A program made the translations under genes and the position numbers. The notes beneath the pieces are model-generated. The model was not told the origin of the DNA and ran no database searches. It saw only the letters and a program-made list of their open reading frames with translations. Of a DNA stretch of 5,770 nucleotides, positions 1 through 5,770 are shown piece after piece. The stretch's first letter is position 1. Each line of letters opens with the position of its first letter. This DNA is from Abditibacteriota bacterium (lineage in GTDB: Bacteria > Armatimonadota > UBA5829), in the NCBI GenBank assembly GCA_017959625.1, contig JAGDAG010000177.1:1-5770 (forward strand), written 5' to 3'.

Positions 1-20
1 AAAATTGACATGACTTTCAT
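1..20 (-). CDS. start of a further gene, truncated by the window edge
   Basis: An ATG at 20-18 opens a frame reading M-K-V-M-S-I before the window ends. It is preceded on the minus strand by GGAG (30-27) with a 6-nt spacer, the same SD spacing as other genes in this block. It lies 49 bp after the stop of the small membrane protein gene and has the same orientation, so it is probably the next gene of the cluster. Six residues are too few to suggest a function. A second ATG (11-9) is in frame but has no SD of its own. Confidence 0.5.
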
Positions 21-31
21 TTTGTTCTCCG

Positions 32-48
32 AAAACAGTGTCTGTTTT
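32..48. repeat. perfect 7-bp inverted repeat with 3-bp spacer in the intergenic gap
   Basis: AAAACAG (32-38) and CTGTTTT (42-48) are perfect reverse complements around TGT. The dyad sits between the stop of the small membrane protein gene and the SD of the next gene. As an RNA hairpin it is weak, with only two G-C pairs. On the plus strand it is followed by T-rich sequence, but there is no plus-strand gene to terminate. On the minus strand, the direction of transcription, no U-tract follows. It could be a protein-binding operator or chance in AT-rich spacer DNA. Confidence 0.35.
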
Positions 49-69
49 TTATTTTATCCCCATAGTGAC

Positions 70-546
70 TTACCGAACGCCGGGCTCCGGGGAAGCGTCT
101 GCCGCCTGCTCCGGCTTTACGGGAGGCTTGCTTATTTTGGGCGGGGTAGCCTTGTAGGGATACTTGTCCTCGCTGAGGGGCCGGGGATCTCCGGGAAGCC
201 CCTTCTGCCTTTTGCCGCTGAGCCCTCCGCCTTTGAATTCCACGATTATGACCATATCGCCTTTTTGCCACGCCCGGGTCTCCCAGCTGATCCCGCGGGG
301 GTCCACGTAACTCCCCAAAGATCTGCCCTTTGCCCCGAGAAGCCTGCTCACCTGCCTTACGGTCATGGCGTAATCCAGCAGGTTGTAGTTTTCCGTGGTG
401 ATACCCGGGGCCGCGTCTTCGAGCTCCGGGAACCGTTTTTCAATATGCGACACCGCTTTTGATTCCGTGGCGTGATCCAGGCGGATAAGGAACACCATGC
501 CCGCTGCCGCCGCGATGAGCAGTATGAAGCCTATGGCCGATCTCAC
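70..546 (-). CDS. small membrane-anchored protein with SmpA/BLIP-like domain and Pro/Lys-rich tail
   Basis: A 158-residue protein of unknown function. Residues 4-22 form one hydrophobic segment, read as an N-terminal membrane anchor or uncleaved signal. There is no lipobox cysteine. Residues about 53-117 have the pattern of small SmpA/OmlA or BLIP-like domains: a tyrosine-led strand, the helix motif MTVRQVSRLLG (61-71), a strand with W88 and W93, and a closing GKRQKGL (111-117). From 119 to the end it is rich in Pro, Lys, Ala and Glu and probably disordered. The domain assignment rests on pattern only. The start is GTG (546-544): it has a good SD, and the first internal ATG (residue 17) would cut the hydrophobic segment. 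The gene starts 28 bp after the PHP hydrolase stop. If exported, it would sit tethered on the outer face of the cytoplasmic membrane. Confidence 0.75.
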   Translation of the reverse strand: MRSAIGFILLIAAAAGMVFLIRLDHATESKAVSHIEKRFPELEDAAPGITTENYNLLDYAMTVRQVSRLLGAKGRSLGSYVDPRGISWETRAWQKGDMVIIVEFKGGGLSGKRQKGLPGDPRPLSEDKYPYKATPPKISKPPVKPEQAADASPEPGVR

Positions 547-552
547 TTGTTA

Positions 553-558
553 CCTCTC
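553..558 (-). promoter_or_regulatory. Shine-Dalgarno site deciding a GTG start
   Basis: GAGAGG on the minus strand lies 6 nt upstream of the GTG at 546-544. This is the best SD match in the window. It supports the GTG start of the small membrane protein over the internal ATG 16 codons later. Confidence 0.7.
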
Positions 559-574
559 TTTCCGCAAACGGTCG

Positions 575-1909
575 TCAATAACCGTAAAAGTCTCTGCAAA
601 AAGCGTCGCTTCTTTTGTTGAGGCTCTCCAGCAGCAGATCTGTATCGGGCTGTTTTCTGTCGTATTCCGCCAGCAGGAAGCCCTGGGGCTCGCAGAGCTT
701 TTGATACGCGGGGTCGAAGTTGTCGGCGATGAACCTGGCAAATTTTGCTATCCGGTAGGGGCCGAACACCCAGATGCGCCTGTCCCTGGCGTCCACTGCG
801 GCGGAGCGCCCGGCCTTTACGGCGCTTATGATGCTTTCCGCGCTCCTGTCCTTTGCCAGCACGTAGGAATACCTGTCTGCGGGCCGTTCGCTATAGTCCA
901 GGTCGGTGTTATGGGCGTCGCTGCAGCCCACCACGGGGATATCGAAACCCCTGCCCCTCAATTCGCTCCACAGGTCCACCGTCAGGTCGTTGGTAGTGTT
1001 GTTGGTGAGCTCCAGGCAGTCGTAAACCTTGTCTTTTATAAGCTGCTCCGTCACCGCGTCGGGGATGAAGTTCATATCTCCCCATACCCAGTGGGGGTGG
1101 CTCAAAACTGTGAGCCCTCCGAATTCCGCCGTTTTGCGGGCGATCCACACCCGGTAGGCGTAGTCTTCCCTGTCGACGCCTTCCGGCAGGCCGGGCAGCG
1201 ACGCCATAACGGCTTCCGCCTGCTCCTTTACCTTGTCGGGGTGCGCCCGCCAGTAGCCGTTGACCGAGTCCCTGCCGCCGAAATTCACCGCGTGTATCCG
1301 TTCGGTGGGCTGATAGTGGACTTCCTCCCCGGGCACCAGGGTCATGGAGACGGGCATGTCTTTGAATGTCTCCAGGGCCTCCAGGGACGTCTCCATGACG
1401 TAGTGGTCGGTTATCGCCAGAAAGTCAAAGCCGCCGCTGCGGTAGTTGCCCACCGTGTGGCACACGTCCTGCTGTCCGTCGGAGCCCGTAGTATGGGTGT
1501 GGAACTCTCCCTTGAAAGCCTTCAGGCCGTAAAGGTCTTCCCCGAGGGAATACACCGAAAGGACGGCGGTATTGTTGACGGGGCTTCTTTTTCTGCCGTA
1601 GTTTATGGAGGTGTATCTCAGCTCCATATCGCTTTCGGGCCGGTATATTTTGATGACGTGTCTTTGTTCTCCTTCAAACGTGTGGTCAAAAACCAGGTCG
1701 CCGTTTTGGTCGGGAACGGCCCTGTATTCGCTGAAGACCACTTTGTCAAAACGCTCCGTGCCCGAGTTTTCGCCGAACACCCGCACGATATATTCGCTGC
1801 CGGGAGTAAGATCCACGCTTTCGCCCAGGGTCCTTATGGTGACCTTCGACTTTTTGCCGGCGGGAAACACCGAAGGGATCACCCTGTAATTTCTGTAAAC
1901 GGATTTCAT
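575..1909 (-). CDS. PHP-domain metal-dependent hydrolase, CehA/McbA-like
   Basis: A 444-residue protein. Residues about 20-125 are beta-rich and look like a small sandwich domain preceding the catalytic part. Residues about 131-370 are a PHP fold with the expected metal ligands: H137-T-H139 with D144, T167-D168-H169, E195/E196, H206, SHPH (270-273, with H271 and H273) and SDAH (330-333, with D331 and H333). Because the set is complete, an active metal enzyme is likely. PHP proteins of the CehA/McbA group hydrolyse phosphoesters or similar ester bonds, but the substrate cannot be read from sequence. There is no signal peptide, so it is probably cytoplasmic. The C-terminal 70 residues are not recognised. 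The start ATG has AAGGAA 6 nt upstream. It lies 61 bp after the sensor-like gene and 28 bp before the small membrane protein gene, all in the same direction. Confidence is high for the superfamily and low for the reaction. Confidence 0.9.
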   Translation of the reverse strand: MKSVYRNYRVIPSVFPAGKKSKVTIRTLGESVDLTPGSEYIVRVFGENSGTERFDKVVFSEYRAVPDQNGDLVFDHTFEGEQRHVIKIYRPESDMELRYTSINYGRKRSPVNNTAVLSVYSLGEDLYGLKAFKGEFHTHTTGSDGQQDVCHTVGNYRSGGFDFLAITDHYVMETSLEALETFKDMPVSMTLVPGEEVHYQPTERIHAVNFGGRDSVNGYWRAHPDKVKEQAEAVMASLPGLPEGVDREDYAYRVWIARKTAEFGGLTVLSHPHWVWGDMNFIPDAVTEQLIKDKVYDCLELTNNTTNDLTVDLWSELRGRGFDIPVVGCSDAHNTDLDYSERPADRYSYVLAKDRSAESIISAVKAGRSAAVDARDRRIWVFGPYRIAKFARFIADNFDPAYQKLCEPQGFLLAEYDRKQPDTDLLLESLNKRSDAFCRDFYGY

Positions 1910-1915
1910 TGTTGG

Positions 1916-1921
1916 TTCCTT
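1916..1921 (-). promoter_or_regulatory. Shine-Dalgarno site of the PHP hydrolase gene
   Basis: AAGGAA on the minus strand lies 6 nt before the ATG at 1909-1907 and supports that start. Confidence 0.6.
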
Positions 1922-1945
1922 TTCGATGGTTTTTATCTGTCTTTC

Positions 1946-1968
1946 GGAGCAGCCCGGTATGCCGCTCC
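1946..1968 (-). other. intergenic hairpin just after the sensor-like gene
   Basis: In the minus-strand transcript GGAGCGGC (1968-1961) can pair with GCTGCTCC (1953-1946) around a 7-nt loop, giving an 8-bp stem with one G-U wobble. On the plus strand the same position is an A-C mismatch, so the full stem exists only in the RNA of the gene strand. It begins 2 nt after the stop codon of the sensor-like gene. No U-tract follows (the next bases are GAAAGACAG), so it is not a standard intrinsic terminator. It may protect the 3' end of the upstream message or tune expression between the two genes. Confidence 0.4.
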
Positions 1969-1970
1969 TG

Positions 1971-3713
1971 TCATTTTCCTTCCGTGATGCCTTTCGCTTC
2001 TCTGTCTCTTTCCGCGAAGCCCATTACTACTGTATGCTCGTTTTCTCCGGTGCGGACCATACGCAGGCTGCAGTATTTTTTGTCTTTGTTTTTGAACATT
2101 ATTACCGCGCTGTCTTTTTCTTTCAGGGCGGCTTCGATGCCTTCGGTGGAATCCAGCCTCATGAGCTTGGGCAGGTCGTCGGGATCGGCCGTTTCCGTGA
2201 CGTATTCCCGGAAGGCTGCGGGATAGGCGGTGATGGAGCCGTCTGCAAGGGCCACGGAATTATTGGGCAGGTTTATATAAAACACCTTCATATAATTCCT
2301 GGCCAGGGCTCTCGAAAGCTTCTGGTTTATCTCCATGGAGGTCCTTTCTTTTTCTTCTTTGGTCACGTCCTTTATGATGCAGAGCCCGATGATATCCTTG
2401 GAGCTGTTGTCTCTGGAAAGGTGCAGGCTGATCTGCTGATGGCGTATCTCCATAGAGGGGTTTCTGGCAGAGCAGGTCAGGGTGAGGAGACGCTGCCCCT
2501 CTTCAAAGCGGGCCAGCAGCCGTTCTCTTATCCCCTCCGGTTCCAGAAAAGGCTCCGAGCCTATATACAGCTTGTCGTACCACCACTCGAAAAGCTCCGT
2601 AAAGGAGTAGGGCGGCCTTATGCCCAGCTTGTAGCCCGCGGGGACCGGCACTCCGTTGTTTATCTCGCTGTATTCGCCTTCTACCGTGTTCTGTGTGATA
2701 TTGCATTCCACAAAGGCGTAGGAGCCGTAGAAAAGGGCCCTCTGATAGTTTGAATCCCGGCGCATGCTGCGCGCAAGTATCTTTTGTCTGTTTTTCTCGG
2801 TGAGCAGCAGGTTCAGGAGAAACAGATAAAACAGCGCCATGGCTCCCGCGGCGAAGTAAAGCCAGGGGTAGTATGCAAAGACTCCCTTCAGAGGCTGCCC
2901 CGATACTATGCTTTCCAGCCACTTTTCGTTGAGCTTTTTCAGCGTCCCGTCGGAAAACATACGCTCAAGCTCCGCATTTACGACGGCCATGAGCTCTTCG
3001 TTTGCCGGATCGATCCCGAAGCACATATAGTTTCCCGTAAGAGCCAGAGAGGGGCGTACGTTTTTGACCCCCGTTTCCTTCAGTATCTGCATACCGGTGA
3101 CATAGCGCATCACCACAAAATCGTTTTTGCCTTCGCTTACCGCTTTCACCGCTTCCTGGTAGGTGGGGTAGGCTGTATGGCGCACGTCGCGGACCCCGCA
3201 GGAACGCAGCACCTCTTCTCTGCCTTCGTTGTTCTCCAGCTCCGCCATGGTGAGGCCGTTCAATGAAAAAGTGTCGCCGAAGGGCTTTCGGGAAAAGACC
3301 GTCAGCGAATCGCTGCTTATGGGGACTGTGGCGGAAATAAAGCTGTGGGCCTTATCGTCCACCAGCATCTCGATCCCCATGATGATATCCGCTTTGCCGT
3401 TTTCCATCATCTCAAGAGCCTCCGACCAGCCCGTCAGCGTCAGGCGCAGATTCATTCCCAGGCGGTTGGCAAGCTCCGCTGCCAGCTCTGCGTCGTGCCC
3501 GTCGGGGCTGCCCTCTTCGTTGATAAAGGAATAGGGCCTGTAGTCGTTGTCGGCTACCACCGTCAGGGTCTGGCTGAATCTGTTTTCCGCCCGTATCTCC
3601 GAGACGGGATCCGCATCAAAGCTGCCGTGTTTCCACAAAAACGCGAATGCTGCGATCAAAAGGATATAGATGATATTTGCGGCGATAAATACTTTTCCCA
3701 CAGACGTTTTCAT
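1971..3713 (-). CDS. membrane sensor-like protein: flytrap solute-binding domain plus PAS-like domains, no output domain
   Basis: A 580-residue protein. In order: TM1 about 7-27; a type-3 solute-binding (Venus-flytrap) domain about 49-268, opening with TVVADNDYRPYSF (51-63) and closing with GTLKKLNEKWL (256-266); TM2 about 281-304; a first PAS-like domain about 318-452 ending in IIKDVTKEE (446-454); and a second PAS-like region about 470-568. Two TM segments bracketing the flytrap place it outside the cytoplasmic membrane and the PAS part inside. This is the layout of flytrap-fused histidine kinases and diguanylate cyclases, but no kinase, GGDEF, EAL or HD-GYP domain follows. Canonical amino-acid-binding flytraps usually carry an Arg where this protein has D-K-A-H (120-123), and an Asp near position 203, which is Arg here, so the ligand may not be an ordinary amino acid (alignment by eye). 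The ATG lies 6 nt after the beta-helix stop, in the same frame, and has no SD at the usual spacing, which suggests translational coupling. Confidence 0.85.
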   Translation of the reverse strand: MKTSVGKVFIAANIIYILLIAAFAFLWKHGSFDADPVSEIRAENRFSQTLTVVADNDYRPYSFINEEGSPDGHDAELAAELANRLGMNLRLTLTGWSEALEMMENGKADIIMGIEMLVDDKAHSFISATVPISSDSLTVFSRKPFGDTFSLNGLTMAELENNEGREEVLRSCGVRDVRHTAYPTYQEAVKAVSEGKNDFVVMRYVTGMQILKETGVKNVRPSLALTGNYMCFGIDPANEELMAVVNAELERMFSDGTLKKLNEKWLESIVSGQPLKGVFAYYPWLYFAAGAMALFYLFLLNLLLTEKNRQKILARSMRRDSNYQRALFYGSYAFVECNITQNTVEGEYSEINNGVPVPAGYKLGIRPPYSFTELFEWWYDKLYIGSEPFLEPEGIRERLLARFEEGQRLLTLTCSARNPSMEIRHQQISLHLSRDNSSKDIIGLCIIKDVTKEEKERTSMEINQKLSRALARNYMKVFYINLPNNSVALADGSITAYPAAFREYVTETADPDDLPKLMRLDSTEGIEAALKEKDSAVIMFKNKDKKYCSLRMVRTGENEHTVVMGFAERDREAKGITEGK

Positions 3714-3719
3714 TGCTGT

Positions 3720-4961
3720 TTACAGATTGTCCCTGATAAGTTTGTTTTTGGAAACCGGCGTGCTGTCCTTTATCGCCTTCAGCCCGGCGTTGATGATATT
3801 GCCCGTCACCATCAGTTTTTTCCACCCCTTGTTGATGATGATCCCGTCGTGGGTGCCGGCGATGATATTGTCCTTTACCATCACGTTGTCGCCCCCCTCC
3901 AGCACCACCGCTGGCCACACGTGTTCCTTCATGCCCTTTTCCATGCGGCAGCCGGATACGGATACGTTCTTTCCTCCCCTGACCACCAGGGTGCTGCCTC
4001 CGTTGGCCCGCAGGTCGCAGCCGGACATCACGAAGCAGTTGCAGCATTTCTCTATGCGGACTGTGTTGCCGTGGGTCCAGTAGGTGCCCCCGTTCACGGT
4101 CAGGGTGCAGTGGTAGTCCTTCTCTTGGTCCTTTTCCCTGCCGGAATCAAAGCCGGAGACCACTATGCCCTCGCCGCAGAAGTCCGCCATACAGTCGGTC
4201 ATGGTGCCCCACATGGCCCCCTTCTGGAAGCCGGGCCTGTCGTAGTGCTCGAAGAAAAAGCCTATGTTTTCCGCAAAGGCAAAGCAGTTGGAGAGCTTCA
4301 GGCCGTCGTTGCCCTTGATGTGAAAGCCCACGGGCTTGTCCCTGTTCATATTGACGTTGGGAGACCAGACCTCCACGTTTTCCAAAAGGCCCACGTCCCG
4401 CATGCCGTTGAGATATACCCCCGTGCCCACTACGTTCACCATGAACACGTTCTCCACGTTCAGGCGGCCCGGGTTGCCGGGCTTGTCCTCGCCCAGGGCG
4501 CGGATGCCGTCAAAGGCGCCGGCTATCTTGACGTTGCGTATCCAGCAGCCCGTGCCCAGAATGTCTATAGCGACGGGGTATTTCACCGGCTTGTTGAAGT
4601 CCTGGTCGTATTTTATGCAGACGCCCGTCACCGCGGCTCCCTTGTCTATGGTAAAGGCGCTTTCCTTCAGGCTCGTGGGCTTTATAGTCGGCAGGGCCGC
4701 CGCGTCGGCGGGCCAGGCGGCGTCGGGATTCCCCGCCAGGGTCACCGTGGTGAGTTTGACGCCCCCCGAAAGGAGATATTCGCCGTAGGGGACCCGCACT
4801 GTCTCATGCCGGGCCTCCGCTTCCTCCACCGCCTGCCGGAAGGCGGCGGTGTCGTCCGTCGCGCCGTCACCCTTGGCGCCGAAATCCTTCACGTTGACCT
4901 CCGCCTGCGCCGCAAGGCACGCGAGAGACAGAAAGAGAACAAAAAGCAGTATTTTTTTCAT
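3720..4961 (-). CDS. secreted right-handed beta-helix protein, pectate-lyase-3 type
   Basis: A 413-residue protein. Residues 1-20 are a Sec signal peptide: MKK, a hydrophobic core, then AQA before E21, a good signal peptidase I site. The mature protein opens with VNVKDFGAKGDGATDDTAAF (22-41), the hallmark start of the pectate-lyase-3 superfamily used by GH28-like and phage-tailspike beta-helix proteins. Repeated short strands with N/G-rich turns follow to the C-terminus, e.g. 110-118, 139-148, 188-198, 219-230, 282-292, 324-341, 350-366 and 371-390, as in a parallel beta-helix. Family members bind or cleave polysaccharides. I cannot point to a catalytic acid pair, so enzyme activity is unproven. 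It should act outside the cytoplasmic membrane; there is no anchor, lipobox or sorting signal. The ATG has only a weak GGAT motif 6 nt upstream. The gene follows the acetyltransferase by 43 bp and abuts the sensor-like gene. Confidence 0.9.
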   Translation of the reverse strand: MKKILLFVLFLSLACLAAQAEVNVKDFGAKGDGATDDTAAFRQAVEEAEARHETVRVPYGEYLLSGGVKLTTVTLAGNPDAAWPADAAALPTIKPTSLKESAFTIDKGAAVTGVCIKYDQDFNKPVKYPVAIDILGTGCWIRNVKIAGAFDGIRALGEDKPGNPGRLNVENVFMVNVVGTGVYLNGMRDVGLLENVEVWSPNVNMNRDKPVGFHIKGNDGLKLSNCFAFAENIGFFFEHYDRPGFQKGAMWGTMTDCMADFCGEGIVVSGFDSGREKDQEKDYHCTLTVNGGTYWTHGNTVRIEKCCNCFVMSGCDLRANGGSTLVVRGGKNVSVSGCRMEKGMKEHVWPAVVLEGGDNVMVKDNIIAGTHDGIIINKGWKKLMVTGNIINAGLKAIKDSTPVSKNKLIRDNL

Positions 4962-4975
4962 AGTTCGATCCGTTA

Positions 4976-4994
4976 TTATTCGTATTTTATTCGT
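4976..4994. repeat. direct repeat of an 8-mer at 11-bp spacing upstream of the beta-helix gene
   Basis: TTATTCGT occurs at 4976-4983 and 4987-4994 (ACGAATAA on the gene strand). The two copies start 11 bp apart, about one helical turn, inside the 43-bp gap before the beta-helix start. The gap is much more AT-rich than the genes around it. The gene-strand sequence includes TAAAAT and AATAAT, each five of six to a -10 box, but I see no matching -35. Tandem sites on one DNA face would suit a regulator, although chance in AT-rich spacer is also likely. Confidence 0.3.
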
Positions 4995-5004
4995 TATCCC
5001 GGCG

Positions 5005-5770
5005 TTACCCCGGGTCCATAAAGCTTCTGAAGGCGCCGTTCCGGGGCATCAGGTCCGCCAGCAGGTCCGCCGACTCCTCACTGCAGGAGACCCAGTCCCC
5101 GGCGTTCTGCCGGCCGAGCTTCACGCTGCCGCTGAAGAGCTTCGAGAAACCGCTTGCGGAGGTCTCTACCGGGTTTTGCCCCGTGTAGGTTCTTATCTCC
5201 GGCGAGGGGCCGTCCCAGGACACGGTGAAGCGGTGGGGGCTTTCCTCAAAGGGGTCCGATATGCAAAAGCTCAGGACGCCGGAGTTCCTGGGCTTCAGGA
5301 ACGTGAGGGCCTTCCGGGGGTCGTGGACCCTGAGCATATGCCCCGCGATGACGGTCCGCCGGGTGAGCCGGGGGTTGGGCATATTGTCAAAGAGGTCCGT
5401 ATCCGTGGGCAGCTTCAGCTCAAACCGGGCGCCGGGGTATTCCTTTCTCAGGGCCCCCAGCAGGTGTTCGGCGTCCGCCCGGCGGGTATAGTAAAGCTCC
5501 GGTATATTCAGAAGCTCTTCCCCGTCCTTTTCCCCGGAGGAGTATATGCAGCCCGCCGCCGGCGCGCCGTCGGCATCCTTGATATAAGCCCCCTTCAGGC
5601 CTTCCGAGGAGAAAAGCCCGGGATAGTTGAGCCACCAGAAACGGTTTCGCACGTTGGGCCGTTGTACCGGGAAAAGCATCTGCCGTTGAGAGCGGGTATG
5701 GCCTCGGGGGCTTCCCTGCTGTCGTGAAACAGGGGAGCGGCTTCGCAGTCCGCAAAGGCTTCGGGCCCGG
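5005..5770 (-). CDS. Eis-like GNAT acetyltransferase with SCP2-like C-terminal domain; partial, apparent frameshift
   Basis: The 3' part of an Eis-like N-acetyltransferase gene, whose 5' end is beyond the right edge. Residues here are counted from the ATG at 5679-5677, which is not a credible start (no SD). RNRFWW (11-16) and the strand-turn-strand around AYIKDADG (31-38) fit the second GNAT-like domain. GHMLRVHDPRKAL (113-125) is the family's conserved entry into the SCP2-like C-terminal domain, which runs to the end. Upstream of about 5661 this frame stops looking coding. A different frame stays open from the window end to 5595 and gives natural sequence (e.g. EAFADCEAAPLFHD, then ALNGRCFSRYNG), matching the helix expected just before RNRFWW. 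One base therefore appears missing near 5656-5660. Known Eis enzymes acetylate amines such as aminoglycosides or lysines; the substrate here is unknown. The protein ends in FMDPG rather than the aromatic C-terminus of well-studied Eis. It may be a pseudogene or carry a sequencing error. Confidence 0.7.
   Translation of the reverse strand, partial: RARSLCGLRSRSPVSRQQGSPRGHTRSQRQMLFPVQRPNVRNRFWWLNYPGLFSSEGLKGAYIKDADGAPAAGCIYSSGEKDGEELLNIPELYYTRRADAEHLLGALRKEYPGARFELKLPTDTDLFDNMPNPRLTRRTVIAGHMLRVHDPRKALTFLKPRNSGVLSFCISDPFEESPHRFTVSWDGPSPEIRTYTGQNPVETSASGFSKLFSGSVKLGRQNAGDWVSCSEESADLLADLMPRNGAFRSFMDPG
5656..5661 (-). other. apparent one-base deletion (frameshift site) in the acetyltransferase gene
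   Basis: On the minus strand the bases read TAC AAC GGC CCA ACG in the upstream frame (R-Y-N-G-P-T). The downstream coding frame needs ..CCC AAC GTG (P-N-V-R-N-R-F-W-W). Adding one C to the CCC run would join them as R-Y-N-G-P-N-V-R-N-R-F-W-W. A lost base in a short homopolymer is a common sequencing error and also a common route to a pseudogene. The upstream frame reaches a TGA at 5597-5595, so without repair the protein would end about 20 residues after the site. Confidence 0.65.

Noticed and set aside
5..10. perfect TTGACA -35 box on the plus strand
   Set aside because: No -10-like hexamer lies 16-18 bp downstream (bases around 27-34 are CTCCGAAA), no plus-strand gene follows, and the bases belong to the start of the next minus-strand gene.
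31..57. hairpin plus T-rich run as an intrinsic terminator
   Set aside because: The T-run follows the dyad only on the plus strand, where there is no gene to terminate. The stem has only two G-C pairs. In the direction of transcription no U-tract follows.
497..1987. 496-codon plus-strand open frame
   Set aside because: It is antisense to the PHP hydrolase, whose metal motifs are complete. It shows no domain, signal or SD of its own.
1926..2753. 275-codon plus-strand open frame
   Set aside because: It is a shadow of the PAS-like half of the receptor gene. The translation shows no recognisable motif.
3711..3725. stop-codon readthrough making a beta-helix/receptor fusion
   Set aside because: The genes are in the same frame, but a secreted N-terminal domain would reverse the membrane topology of the receptor and put its flytrap domain in the cytoplasm. 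Translational coupling explains the layout better.
3345..5021. 558-codon plus-strand open frame
   Set aside because: It lies antisense to the beta-helix and receptor genes, which have a signal peptide and clear family motifs. Its translation is low-complexity and rich in His, Val and Gly with no recognisable domain, typical of the complement of GC-rich coding DNA.

Overview
The window holds a single-direction block of genes, all on the minus strand and read from the right edge to the left edge. In transcription order they are: (1) the 3' part of an Eis-like GNAT acetyltransferase (5770 to 5005) that carries an apparent one-base frameshift; (2) a secreted right-handed beta-helix protein of the pectate-lyase-3 type (4961 to 3720); (3) a membrane sensor-like protein with an extracytoplasmic solute-binding (Venus-flytrap) domain and cytoplasmic PAS-like domains but no output domain (3713 to 1971); (4) a PHP-superfamily metal-dependent hydrolase of the CehA/McbA type (1909 to 575); (5) a small membrane-anchored protein with an SmpA/BLIP-like domain and a Pro/Lys-rich tail (546 to 70); and (6) the first codons of a further gene running off the left edge (20 to 1). 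Gaps between genes are 43, 6, 61, 28 and 49 bp, so co-transcription is plausible. I see no convincing internal promoter or intrinsic terminator. A promoter for the block would lie beyond the right edge.

The organism is a bacterium with fairly GC-rich DNA. Codon use looks uniform across the genes (many GCC, CTG/CTC, AGC, CGG and AGG codons, with ATA also common). Four of the five starts with visible upstream sequence have an SD-like purine motif exactly 6 nt before the start codon: GGAG, GAGAGG, AAGGAA and a weak GGAT. The mix of families (beta-helix carbohydrate-active-like protein, Eis-like GNAT, flytrap sensor, CehA/McbA hydrolase) resembles uncultured gut or rumen bacteria, but the phylum cannot be fixed from this sequence.

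How the genes work together is not established. Genes 2 and 3 are the tightest pair: same reading frame, 6 nt apart, and the second has no visible SD. A secreted polysaccharide-binding or -cleaving protein made together with an extracytoplasmic ligand sensor is a reasonable hypothesis. Genes 1, 4 and 5 have no obvious link to it and may simply be neighbours. I found no tRNA, rRNA, CRISPR array, insertion sequence or att site. The long plus-strand open frames are shadows of the minus-strand genes. I do not see strong evidence for a novel system. The points most worth checking are the frameshift in the acetyltransferase, the missing output domain of the sensor, and the coupled beta-helix/sensor pair.
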